From: Mycobacterium aquaticum
Lineage (GTDB): Bacteria; Actinomycetota; Actinomycetes; Mycobacteriales; Mycobacteriaceae
Length of the DNA stretch: 64,000 bases
Assembly: GCF_002086485.1 (NCBI RefSeq)
Contig: NZ_MVHF01000001.1
Span: 1 to 64,000 of the forward strand
Reading direction: 5' to 3'
Shown: piece after piece, positions 9,776-17,502 of the stretch
Layout of the letters: each line of letters starts with the position of its first letter
How positions within the stretch are numbered: position 1 is the stretch's first letter
Made by a program: the position numbers and the translations under genes
The notes under the pieces: model-generated
Seen by the model: the letters and a program-made list of their open reading frames with translations, nothing else
Database searches by the model: none
What the model was told of the DNA's origin: nothing

Positions 9776-11389
9776 GTGACCGACACGGATGTACTCATCG
9801 CGGGAGCAGGGCCGATCGGCGTGACCGCTGCGATCGAACTCGCCCGCAACTGTATCGAATGTCGCATCGTCGACCCGCTGCCGGCACCGCCGCAGTATGC
9901 GAAAGCCGTTGGGATCCAGCCCCGTACGCTGGAACTGTTCGAGCGGATGGGTGTGCTGCGGCAGATCCTCGACGCCGCCGTCCAACTGCGTGGTCAACTC
10001 GTCTACGTCAACGGTGAGCAGGCCGGGCGGCTGGACCTGGCTCTGCCCGACGATGTGCCGTTCCAATTCATCGGGCTACCGCAGTACGCCACCGAACGCG
10101 TTCTCGGCGAGGAGTTGACTGCCCGCGGCGTCGCGGTCCAACGGGGCTGGCGGCTGACCGGATTCGCGCAGGACCCCGACGGCGTCACCGCGACACTGAC
10201 GGACGCCACCGGGAACCGGCAGACCGTGCGGGCACAGTATCTCGTCGGCGCGGACGGTGCACATTCCTTGGTACGCAAGGAACTCGGCCTGACGTTCGAG
10301 GGCGCGGCGTTCGAGGAACAGTACATGCTCGGCGATGTCGAAGTCGACTGGTCGTTGCCACCTGGGTACACCGTGCGAGCCATGCGCCAGACGGCCGGGC
10401 AGACCGATGACCTGCTGGTCTGCATTCCGCTGCCCGGCCGCAACCGTTACCGCATGTCGATGCTGGTGCCCGACGAACTCGCCGTGGCACCCAACGGCGA
10501 TGTGCAGCACGGGTTTCAGGGTCGGCGTGCGCCGGAGTTGGCCCACATCCAGGCGGTGTTGGACCGGCTCGCGCCGGAGCCCACCACCGCGAGGAATCTG
10601 CGATGGTCATCGGTGTTCCGGATCACCCACCGCATCGTCGACGCCTACGGTCGTGGCCGGGTGTTCGTGGCAGGCGATGCGGCGCACATCCATCCGCCGA
10701 CCGGGGCGCAGGGCATGAACACTGGGATCCAAGATGCCCAGAACCTGGCGTGGAAGATCGCGCTGGCAGTGTCAGGCGTTGCGGCTGAGGGATTGCTGCA
10801 CAGCTATGACACCGAACGCCGCCCGGTGGGGGAGGAGGTGGTGGGCCGCACCGTCCGCCACGCCCGCCAGGGCATCGGGGCGGGTGCCACCGATCCCGAG
10901 CAGGTCATGCGGCGCGAGGCGCAATTGCTCATCGACTACGGCGGCAGTCCGATCGTCAGTACCGGCGACGACGCTTCGACGCCGCGACCCGGCACCCGGG
11001 CTCCCGATGCCGGCGGTCTGACGCGGGACGCGGTTGTACCGCCCCAACGGCTGTTCACGTTGCTGGCCGGGCCCCGGCACACCCTGCTCTGTTATGTCGG
11101 GCCGCGCTGCGACGACGACGTGATCGCGGCGCTCGAGCAGGTGGTCGCCGACGCAGTAGAGGCCTGCTACGGACTCCTCGACGCGTACCTGATCGCCCAC
11201 CCCGACGCGGCTTCGCACCCCACGACCCTGCCGCTGATCTGCGACAGCGCAGGGGATTTCGCGCGGGCCTACGCAGCAGCGGACCCGACGATGTGCGTTG
11301 TCCGACCGGACGGCTACGTGGGTTACGTGTCGCGCGGACGGATCGACGGCCCTGCCCTGGTCGCCCACCTCAAGCTCACCTTTCGGTGA
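9776..11389 (+). CDS. FAD-dependent aromatic monooxygenase (PheA/TfdB family)
   Basis: 537-residue group A flavoprotein hydroxylase. The ADP-binding GAGPIGVTAAIELA is at residues about 9-22, the second FAD/NADPH contact DG motif is in YLVGADGAHSLVRKELG (about 157-173), and the ribityl-binding GD motif is in GRVFVAGDAAHIHPPTGAQGMNTG (about 293-315). A C-terminal thioredoxin-like domain (about 400-537) is typical of phenol hydroxylase-like members. It probably hydroxylates a phenolic or polyketide-like ring using NAD(P)H and O2; the substrate cannot be read from sequence. The start GTG at 9776 is supported by a -10 box placed for leaderless transcription. It is separate from the prp operon. Confidence 0.85.
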   Translation: MTDTDVLIAGAGPIGVTAAIELARNCIECRIVDPLPAPPQYAKAVGIQPRTLELFERMGVLRQILDAAVQLRGQLVYVNGEQAGRLDLALPDDVPFQFIGLPQYATERVLGEELTARGVAVQRGWRLTGFAQDPDGVTATLTDATGNRQTVRAQYLVGADGAHSLVRKELGLTFEGAAFEEQYMLGDVEVDWSLPPGYTVRAMRQTAGQTDDLLVCIPLPGRNRYRMSMLVPDELAVAPNGDVQHGFQGRRAPELAHIQAVLDRLAPEPTTARNLRWSSVFRITHRIVDAYGRGRVFVAGDAAHIHPPTGAQGMNTGIQDAQNLAWKIALAVSGVAAEGLLHSYDTERRPVGEEVVGRTVRHARQGIGAGATDPEQVMRREAQLLIDYGGSPIVSTGDDASTPRPGTRAPDAGGLTRDAVVPPQRLFTLLAGPRHTLLCYVGPRCDDDVIAALEQVVADAVEACYGLLDAYLIAHPDAASHPTTLPLICDSAGDFARAYAAADPTMCVVRPDGYVGYVSRGRIDGPALVAHLKLTFR

Positions 11390-11462
11390 GCGGCCCGCGA
11401 TGAGTTCTCCGGCCATCGCGGGTCACACTGACATCGACTACTGACCGATCGGGAGTGAACGC

Positions 11463-12107
11463 GTGGTGCAACTGCTCAAAGTCCAGAACTTCAACGTCTC
11501 CAGCGACGGTTTCGGCGCCGGTGAGAATCAGAGCCGCGAGCGCCCGTTCGGCCATGCCGACCCCGCAACCATGTTCTCCTGGGCCGGCGCCACGGCCAGT
11601 TGGCCCAATCGCACGGACCCGGGAGGCAGTCGCGGTCTGGACGACTACATGACCCGCGACTTCGCCAACAATATCGGCGCAGAAATCATGGGCCGCAACA
11701 AGTTCAGCCCGTACCGCGGACCGTGGGAGAACCATGACTGGCAGGGCTGGTGGGGCGAGCAGCCGCCGTTTCACACCCCGGTTTTCGTCATGACCCACTA
11801 CGAGCGCCCGTCATTCACCCTCTCCGACACCACGTTCCACTTCGTCAACGCCGACCCGGCCACCGTGCTGGACCAGGCACGTGAGGCTGCGCAGGGCAAG
11901 GATGTCCGGCTCGGTGGCGGTGCGACCACCATCCGACAGTTCCTCGACGCCGACCTTGTCGATACCCTGCACGTGGCGGTGTCGCCGATCGAGTTGGGTG
12001 CCGGATCCCGCCTGTGGCACTCAGCGGACGAATTGGACGACCGGTTCCACCACGACATTGTGCCGAGCCCCAGCGGCGTCACCCACCACTTGTTCTGGCG
12101 CAGATGA
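11463..12107 (+). CDS. Dihydrofolate-reductase-fold (RibD C-terminal) family protein
   Basis: 214-residue protein with a RibD_C/DHFR fold. N-terminal VQLLKVQNFNVSSDGFGAG replaces the usual first strand plus active loop, NIGAEIMGRNKFSPYRGPW lies near 70-90, and the NADPH-phosphate region KDVRLGGGATTIRQFLDADLVDTLHV is at about 145-170. Such stand-alone actinobacterial members are usually annotated as dihydrofolate reductase family or riboflavin-type reductases with unknown substrate. GTG at 11463 has GGGAGTG about 6 bases upstream. It lies only 14 bases from the convergent gene ending at 12122, leaving no room for a terminator. Confidence 0.8.
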   Translation: MVQLLKVQNFNVSSDGFGAGENQSRERPFGHADPATMFSWAGATASWPNRTDPGGSRGLDDYMTRDFANNIGAEIMGRNKFSPYRGPWENHDWQGWWGEQPPFHTPVFVMTHYERPSFTLSDTTFHFVNADPATVLDQAREAAQGKDVRLGGGATTIRQFLDADLVDTLHVAVSPIELGAGSRLWHSADELDDRFHHDIVPSPSGVTHHLFWRR

Positions 12108-12121
12108 CGTGACGTTGCTGA

Positions 12122-12418
12122 CTAATCGATGGTGATGACGTAGGTGCCGTCGTCGTCGCGGGTGACCTCCGCGTCGTTGGTGTCCACCCAGAGGCTGGGG
12201 TTACCCGGCTCACCCAGATAGGCGTTCTGCACCGTGCCGCCGGGCTGCATGTACACGGCCCACTGCTGTCCGGAACCCAACGCGGAGAGCGTCACGACCG
12301 CGGTGCCGTCAGCCCGGCGGATTTCCAGGGTGTGGGCGTTGAAGTCCTCTTCGGACAGCTTCGCCTCATCCTCGTCGAGGTCGTACTCGTCGTCAGGGTC
12401 CAGTCCATTGGCATGCAC
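12122..12418 (-). CDS. Small acidic protein of unknown function
   Basis: 98 residues from a GTG at 12418. The N terminus is strongly acidic (DPDDEYDLDEDEAKLSEEDF, residues about 7-26). The remainder looks like a compact beta-rich domain with VVTLSALGSGQQWAVYMQPGG and SLWVDTNDAEVTRDDDGTYVITID. I do not recognise the family. The start is uncertain: the frame stays open upstream but becomes Arg/Pro-rich and overlaps the next gene, which argues for a start near here. It lies 34 bases downstream of the membrane-protein gene on the same strand and may be co-transcribed with it. Confidence 0.55.
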   Translation of the reverse strand: MHANGLDPDDEYDLDEDEAKLSEEDFNAHTLEIRRADGTAVVTLSALGSGQQWAVYMQPGGTVQNAYLGEPGNPSLWVDTNDAEVTRDDDGTYVITID

Positions 12419-12452
12419 GGGTGGGCACGCTACCTGGTTGTGGACATCGGCT

Positions 12453-13352
12453 CTACGCGTCGTCCACCAGTTCCGAGTCGACGTCGACCTCCGAGGCGAT
12501 GACGGTGTCGGCCGGGGCGGAACGTTCCCACACCACCGCGCCCACACACGCCGTCAACACCCACCCGATGCCGCTGACGCCGCACCACGTCATCAAAGCC
12601 ATCGCCACGCCGATCGGGCCGAAGCCCTCCCACCCGCGCAGTAACGGAGGGAAGGCGACCCGGGCGGCGAGCGGGAGAGCGATGCCGTTGATGAGCACTC
12701 CGCCGAGTCCGGTGAGGGCGAGGTATCGCATTCCTCGAGCGCCGTCGCGGACGAGCAGAACCGGTGTGAGCGACCAGAAGATCCACACCGGCACCAGCGC
12801 GATGATGAACAGCAGCGGTCGGAACGAGCCGGGGTGGTCGTGGTCGAGCGCGATCAGCCCGCGCACGGCGAGCATGGTCAGGTACAGCACGAACCAGAGG
12901 ACGCCGCGCAGCAGCCGTTGGCCCAGCCCGAACTGTTCGCGGCGCCAGGCCTTGGCGAAGATGCTGGCGATGGTGATGGACATCGGGATGCCCCAGACCA
13001 GGAACCCAGCGACCCCGACGAACGTCCAACTCGACCGGAATGCCGAGGAATCGCCGAATGCGGCGCGCACCCGGTCGGTCAGCGGGCTCACCAGGCCCAC
13101 CTCGCGGCTGAAAACAACGCCCGGGCTGGCGTTTTCGGCGAACCCGGCGAAATAGTCGAATCCGATGATCATCAATGGGATGACGGTCGTGAACAGCTGG
13201 ACCGACACGAGTGTGCCCAGCGTCCCGCCGTCGATCTCACGGTAGCGGGAGGCGACCGCCGCCGTGAGGCCCGCCTTGCGGAGTTCGGCCAACTGCCGGT
13301 AGCGCTGCGCGAGCCGCTGACGGACGTCTTCTCGTTTCGGGGGTGTGCTCAT
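12453..13352 (-). CDS. YihY/BrkB-like inner-membrane protein
   Basis: 299-residue polytopic membrane protein. After an amphipathic N terminus (about 1-40) I count about six hydrophobic spans: LGTLVSVQLFTTVIPLMIIGF; WTFVGVAGFLVWGIPMSITIA; LLRGVLWFVLYLTMLAVRGLI; LLFIIALVPVWIFWSLTPVLL; YLALTGLGGVLINGIALPL; and IGVAMALMTWCGVSGIGWVLTACVGAVVW. The layout and the early S-Q-L-F-T-x(3)-P motif resemble the YihY/BrkB family, once misnamed ribonuclease BN and now thought to act in envelope integrity. The assignment rests on motif memory only. The acidic tail ends in SELVDDA. ATG at 13352. Confidence 0.65.
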   Translation of the reverse strand: MSTPPKREDVRQRLAQRYRQLAELRKAGLTAAVASRYREIDGGTLGTLVSVQLFTTVIPLMIIGFDYFAGFAENASPGVVFSREVGLVSPLTDRVRAAFGDSSAFRSSWTFVGVAGFLVWGIPMSITIASIFAKAWRREQFGLGQRLLRGVLWFVLYLTMLAVRGLIALDHDHPGSFRPLLFIIALVPVWIFWSLTPVLLVRDGARGMRYLALTGLGGVLINGIALPLAARVAFPPLLRGWEGFGPIGVAMALMTWCGVSGIGWVLTACVGAVVWERSAPADTVIASEVDVDSELVDDA

Positions 13353-13394
13353 GTCAGAGCGAGATTCTCGCGCACGGGCACCCGTGCGAAGCGC

Positions 13395-13883
13395 CTAGTC
13401 CGCGGTATGGACGATGAGAATGTCTACCTTGGCTCGACGGGCGACGTTGGCCGGCACCGAGCCCAGCAGACGCCCGGCCACCGAGTCGAGGCCGACGTCC
13501 CCGACGACCACCAGATCGGCCTTTGTCTGTTCGGCCAGTTTCACCAGTGCGTCGACCGGGGCGCCTTCGAGTGCCCGCTCGTCGATGTCGTGTACCCCGA
13601 CCGCCTTCGCCCGGTCGCGGGCCTCCTGGAGGATCTCGTAGATGTGGGCTGCCCCGTGCATCTTGTAGCCATCGCCGCGGAGGCTGTCGGCGGCGCGGGG
13701 GTCTTCGACATGGTCGTGGGACGGCGGCCGTGACCAGCCGCCCCTCTCGACATGGGGCTGGTATGCGCTCGCGACGATCAACTTCGCGTTGTCCTGTGCG
13801 GCGATCATGGCGGCGCGGTCGACCGCCCGCATTGACGAGTCCGAGCCGTCGGTCCCGACAACTACCGTCCGATAGGTGCTCAT
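13395..13883 (-). CDS. Universal stress protein, Rv1636 (TB15.3) type
   Basis: 162-residue UspA-domain protein. MSTYRTVVVGTDGSDSSMRAVDRAA and the ATP-pocket motif VVGDVGLDSVAGRLLGSVPANV (G-2x-G-9x-G-S) are intact, and the whole protein tracks M. tuberculosis Rv1636, known to bind cAMP. Between HVERGGWSRPP and DPRAADSLRGDGY this copy is about 15 residues longer than I recall for Rv1636 (residues about 42-60). ATG at 13883 has GGAG 6 bases upstream. An upstream in-frame start at 13925 would add a 14-residue tail with no support. It probably buffers nucleotide/cAMP signals in the cytosol. Confidence 0.88.
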   Translation of the reverse strand: MSTYRTVVVGTDGSDSSMRAVDRAAMIAAQDNAKLIVASAYQPHVERGGWSRPPSHDHVEDPRAADSLRGDGYKMHGAAHIYEILQEARDRAKAVGVHDIDERALEGAPVDALVKLAEQTKADLVVVGDVGLDSVAGRLLGSVPANVARRAKVDILIVHTAD

Positions 13884-14185
13884 GGCCGTCTCCAAGCTGC
13901 CGGTTTGTGAGGACAACCAGGACATTAACGCGTGTCAGCCCCGTTCACATCAGTCTTGCGGCAAGGGAAAATGTGGTGTCGGACCGTCGGGCCTGCCCGC
14001 CGTGGCCGCCGGAGCTCGGCACCCGTCGAAAGTATCTGGGCGAACGATCTTTTCGACGTGGGCAAGCCGAAGCCGCGTACCGGTGACCGGTACGGGTGCA
14101 GCAGCTGAATTCTCGATGCTGCGAAGGGTGCGCCCACGGTGTGGACCTGCCCCAGCCGTGGGTTGGCGGCAACGCCGTTAGCGCA
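13884..14185. other. Intergenic region between the universal stress gene and tRNA-Arg
   Basis: About 300 bases without a supportable gene. It should contain the promoter of the minus-strand stress gene. Besides the palindrome listed separately (14076-14094) I see no DosR-like or other recognisable operator. Confidence 0.5.
14076..14094. promoter_or_regulatory. Perfect 19-bp palindrome, operator-like
   Basis: CGTACCGGT-G-ACCGGTACG: two perfect 9-base arms around a single base. The geometry suits a dimeric regulator rather than an RNA hairpin, because the 1-base centre is too short for a loop. It lies about 190 bases upstream of the stress-protein start and about 130 bases downstream of tRNA-Arg. 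No regulator gene adjoins it. Confidence 0.4.
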
Positions 14186-14213
14186 TCTTCGCAGCTGGCT
14201 TCAGCTGCGAAGA
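14186..14213 (-). terminator. Terminator-like hairpin after tRNA-Arg
   Basis: TCTTCGCAGCTG and CAGCTGCGAAGA form a perfect 12-bp stem with a 4-base loop, starting 8 bases after the tRNA 3' end on the minus strand. No U-run follows, as is common in mycobacteria. Confidence 0.6.
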
Positions 14214-14220
14214 CAGATTG

Positions 14221-14293
14221 CGCCCCCGGCAGGGATCGAACCTGCGACCAACCGCTTAGAAGGCGGCTGCTCTATCCGCTGAGCTACGGAGGC
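14221..14293 (-). tRNA. tRNA-Arg (anticodon TCT)
   Basis: 73-base cloverleaf on the minus strand. Acceptor GCCTCCG pairs with CGGGGGC with one G-U, followed by discriminator G. The anticodon arm GCCGC-CTTCTAA-GCGGT gives UCU, reading AGA/AGG. The T-arm carries GGTTCGAACC. CCA is not encoded. Confidence 0.95.
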
Positions 14294-14304
14294 AACGCGG
14301 CTGA

Positions 14305-14310
14305 AGTGTA
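14305..14310 (-). promoter_or_regulatory. -10 box of tRNA-Arg
   Basis: TACACT on the minus strand, about 11 bases before the tRNA 5' end. The -35 is not clear. Confidence 0.45.
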
Positions 14311-14428
14311 TCTTCCCTGCCCGGGTGAACCGCCAATCGTGACACCCGGCAAAGCTGTCCCGCAGTCATGGGCGGCGGACTAGCGTGGACGCTGCACTTG
14401 GCAGCCGGGGAGGAAGAGGGATCGCGTT

Positions 14429-15913
14429 ATGAGTGACGTGCCGGAATTGGACGCGGCCGGATTGCCCGAGGAACTGAGTGCCGTCGACCAGCTCTTGCAC
14501 CGCGGCGAGGCCAATCCGCGCACCCGCTCCGGCATCATGGGCGTCGAGATCCTCGACACCACCCCGGACTGGGCGCGGTTCCGCACCCGTTTCGAGAACG
14601 CGTCGCGCAAGGTGCTGCGCTTGCGTCAGAAGGTGGTGATGCCGTCGCTGCCGACGGCCGCACCGCGCTGGGTGGTGGATCCCGATTTCAACCTCGACTA
14701 TCACGTGCGGCGGCTACGGGTACCTGCCCCGGGCACGCTGCGGGATCTGTTCGACGTCGCCGAGGTGGCGATGCAGTCGCCGCTGGACATCTCCCGGCCG
14801 TTGTGGAGTGCGACGCTCGTGGAAGGCCTCGAGGGTGGCCGCGCCGCGACCATCCTGCATCTGAGCCATGCCGTCACCGACGGCGTCGGCAGCATCGAGA
14901 TGTTCGCCAGCATCTACGAGCTGGAACGCGACCCGGAACCCAGTCCGACTCCGCCGCTGCCGATCCCGCAGGATCTATCGCCCAACGACCTGATGCGCCA
15001 AGGGCTCAACCGGCTTCCTGGCGCCATCGCCGGCAGCGTGCTCGGGGCGTTGGGCGCCGGGGTGCGCGCCGCCACGCGGGTGGTCCGCGACCCGGTCTCG
15101 GCAGTCAGCGGTGTGGTCGATTACGCCATGTCGGGCGCTCGAGTGATGGGCCCGGCGGCCGACCCGTCACCGCTGCTGCGGCGGCGCAGCCTGTCGTCGC
15201 GGACCGAGGCGATCGACATCAAATTCAGTGACCTGCACCGGGCGTCCAAGGCGGTGGGCGGCTCGATCAACGACGCGTACCTGGCCGGGCTGTGCGGAGC
15301 GCTTCGGCTCTATCACGACGCGATGGGCATCCCGATCCAGAACCTGCCGATGGCGGTGCCGGTGAACCTGCGCTCGGAGGATGATCCGGCCGGCGGCAAC
15401 CGCTTCGCGGGCGTGAACATCGCCGCGCCCGTCGGCATCGTCGATCCGGAGCACCGCATGAAAGCGGTGCGCGCCCAGATGACCAGCAAGCGTGAAGAGC
15501 GTGCCATCGACATGGTCGGAGCGATCGCCCCGGTGCTGAGCTTCCTGCCGGACAACTTCCTCGAATCGGTGGCGGGCAACGTGGTGCACTCCGACGTGCA
15601 GGCCAGCAATGTGGCGATGTACCCGGGCGACACGTTCATCGCAGGCGCGAAGATCCTGCGGCACTACGGCATTGGGCCGCTGCCCGGCGTCGCGATCATG
15701 GCCGTGCTGATCTCGCGGGGCGGCTACGTGACTGTCACGACGCGTTACGACCGCGCGTCGATCACCAACGAGCCACTGTTCGCGCAATGCCTGCTCGACG
15801 GCTTCAACGAGGTGCTCGCGCTCGGGGGAGACGGTCGCGCCGCCCCGGCCACGTTCACTGCCGAGGCGTCTGCTCCGGCCGAAACCGCATCGAATGGGAG
15901 CACAGCACAGTGA
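14429..15913 (+). CDS. Wax ester synthase/diacylglycerol acyltransferase (WS/DGAT), Rv2484c type
   Basis: 494-residue bifunctional-type acyltransferase that transfers acyl groups from acyl-CoA to diacylglycerol or fatty alcohols. The family active site HHxxxDG appears here as SHAVTDG (residues 146-152). The second, catalytic histidine (His147) and the DG are kept, but the first histidine is serine. The conserved NDAYLAGLCGALR and PVNLRSEDDPAGGNRF segments are present. It has a good ribosome binding site (GAGGAAGAGGG). Its stop overlaps the plsC start by 4 bases (GTGA), giving an operon with plsC and plsB2, the order of Rv2484c-Rv2483c-Rv2482c in M. tuberculosis. This links de novo phosphatidate synthesis to triacylglycerol storage. 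Confidence 0.9.
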   Translation: MSDVPELDAAGLPEELSAVDQLLHRGEANPRTRSGIMGVEILDTTPDWARFRTRFENASRKVLRLRQKVVMPSLPTAAPRWVVDPDFNLDYHVRRLRVPAPGTLRDLFDVAEVAMQSPLDISRPLWSATLVEGLEGGRAATILHLSHAVTDGVGSIEMFASIYELERDPEPSPTPPLPIPQDLSPNDLMRQGLNRLPGAIAGSVLGALGAGVRAATRVVRDPVSAVSGVVDYAMSGARVMGPAADPSPLLRRRSLSSRTEAIDIKFSDLHRASKAVGGSINDAYLAGLCGALRLYHDAMGIPIQNLPMAVPVNLRSEDDPAGGNRFAGVNIAAPVGIVDPEHRMKAVRAQMTSKREERAIDMVGAIAPVLSFLPDNFLESVAGNVVHSDVQASNVAMYPGDTFIAGAKILRHYGIGPLPGVAIMAVLISRGGYVTVTTRYDRASITNEPLFAQCLLDGFNEVLALGGDGRAAPATFTAEASAPAETASNGSTAQ

Positions 15914-17502
15914 CGTCACCAGGGCGGTCAGAAAAGTTGAAGCAGCGGCTGCCGGGCTCGTTGGCCGAAATCGAGGCGAGCCCAGAAGGTCCCGAGATCG
16001 GTGCGTTCTTCGATCTGGACGGCACCCTGGTGGCAGGGTTCACCGGGGTGCTGATGACCCAGGACCGGTTGCGGCGCGGGCAGATGAGTGTGGGTGAGTT
16101 CATCGGGATGGTCCAGGCGGGCCTGAACCATCAGCTCGGACGGTCCGAATTCGAGGATCTGATCGGCAAGGGCGCCCGCATGTTGCGCGGGAATTCGATG
16201 AGCGATCTCGACGAGCTGGGGGAGCGGTTGTTCGTCCAGCACGTGCGGGACCGGATCTACCCCGAGATGCGGGCCATGGTGCGGGCCCACATGGACCGCG
16301 GCCACACCGTGGTCCTCAGCTCGTCGGCCCTGACGGTCCAGGTGGAACCGGTCGCACGATTCCTCGGCATCGACAACGTGCTGTGCAACAAGTTCCAAAC
16401 CGACGACGACGGCCTCATCACCGGCGAGGTACAGACACCGGTCATCTGGGGGCCGGGCAAAGCCCATGCGGTGCAGAAGTTCTCGGCGGAGAACGACGTC
16501 GACCTGGCGAAGAGCTACTTCTACGCCGACGGTGACGAGGACGTCGCCCTGATGTACCTGGTGGGCAATCCACGGCCGACCAACCCCGCGGGCAAACTGG
16601 CCGCCGTCGCCGCCAAACGCGGATGGCCGATCCTGCGGTTCAGCAGCCGCAGCGGAAGCAGCCCGGTCTCGCAGTTGCGCACCGCGGCCGGCTTCGCCTC
16701 GATGATGCCGCTGGCCGCAGGCGCTGTCAGCTGGGGCCTGCTCAACCGCAGCAAGCGCAGCGGCGTCAACCTCTTCACATCGCTGATGGGCCGGGTCCTG
16801 TTGGGCGTCACCGGCGTCAACCTCAACGTGCTGGGCAAGGAGAACCTGACGGCCAAGCGGCCGGCGGTCTTCATCTTCAACCACCGCAACCAGGCCGACC
16901 CGGTGATCGCCGGAACATTGGTCAGTGACAACTTCACCGGCGTCGGCAAGAAGGAACTCGCCAACGACCCGTTGGTCGGCACGCTCGGCAAGGTGATGGA
17001 CACCGCGTTCATCGACCGCGATGACCCGGAGAAGGCGGTCGAGAGCCTGCACAAGATCGAAGAGCTTGCCCGCAAAGGTCTTTCGGTGCTCATCGCCCCC
17101 GAGGGCACTCGGCTCGACACCACCGAGGTGGGGCCGTTCAAGAAGGGGCCGTTCCGGATCGCCATGGCCGCCGGCATCCCGATCGTCCCGATCGTCATCC
17201 GCAACGCGGAAGTGATCGCGGCCCGCGACTCCAGTACCTTCAATCCCGGGACGGTCGACGTCGCGGTGTATCCACCGATCCCGGTGGACGATTGGACGCT
17301 CGAAGAACTGCCGGACCGCATCGCCGAGGTACGGCAGATCTACCTCGACACGCTCAAGGCGTGGCCCGATGACGAGCTGCCGACCTTCCCCATCTACGAC
17401 CGGCCCCGCTCGCTCAAACCGAAGATCCGTAGCGTGCCCAAGAAAACCGGTGCGGCAGGAACCGATTCGGGCACGGGCCGGGTTGTGAAGGGTCGGCCGT
17501 GA
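15910..17502 (+). CDS. plsC: HAD hydrolase-acyltransferase fusion PlsC (Rv2483c type)
   Basis: 530-residue two-domain protein. Residues about 28-260 form a HAD-IB phosphatase domain with the nucleophile motif FFDLDGTLV (Asp35, Asp37) and [18 protein letters not shown] as the metal motif. Residues about 300-500 form a PlsC acyltransferase with NHRNQADP (HX4D, about 325-332) and EGTR (about 398-401). In M. tuberculosis the fusion is annotated as 1-acyl-glycerol-3-phosphate acyltransferase with a phosphoserine-phosphatase-like domain. The combination could make phosphatidate and dephosphorylate it, or use another phospho-substrate. GTG at 15910 overlaps the preceding stop, and its own stop overlaps plsB2 (GTGA). 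Confidence 0.9.
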   Translation: MTSPGRSEKLKQRLPGSLAEIEASPEGPEIGAFFDLDGTLVAGFTGVLMTQDRLRRGQMSVGEFIGMVQAGLNHQLGRSEFEDLIGKGARMLRGNSMSDLDELGERLFVQHVRDRIYPEMRAMVRAHMDRGHTVVLSSSALTVQVEPVARFLGIDNVLCNKFQTDDDGLITGEVQTPVIWGPGKAHAVQKFSAENDVDLAKSYFYADGDEDVALMYLVGNPRPTNPAGKLAAVAAKRGWPILRFSSRSGSSPVSQLRTAAGFASMMPLAAGAVSWGLLNRSKRSGVNLFTSLMGRVLLGVTGVNLNVLGKENLTAKRPAVFIFNHRNQADPVIAGTLVSDNFTGVGKKELANDPLVGTLGKVMDTAFIDRDDPEKAVESLHKIEELARKGLSVLIAPEGTRLDTTEVGPFKKGPFRIAMAAGIPIVPIVIRNAEVIAARDSSTFNPGTVDVAVYPPIPVDDWTLEELPDRIAEVRQIYLDTLKAWPDDELPTFPIYDRPRSLKPKIRSVPKKTGAAGTDSGTGRVVKGRP

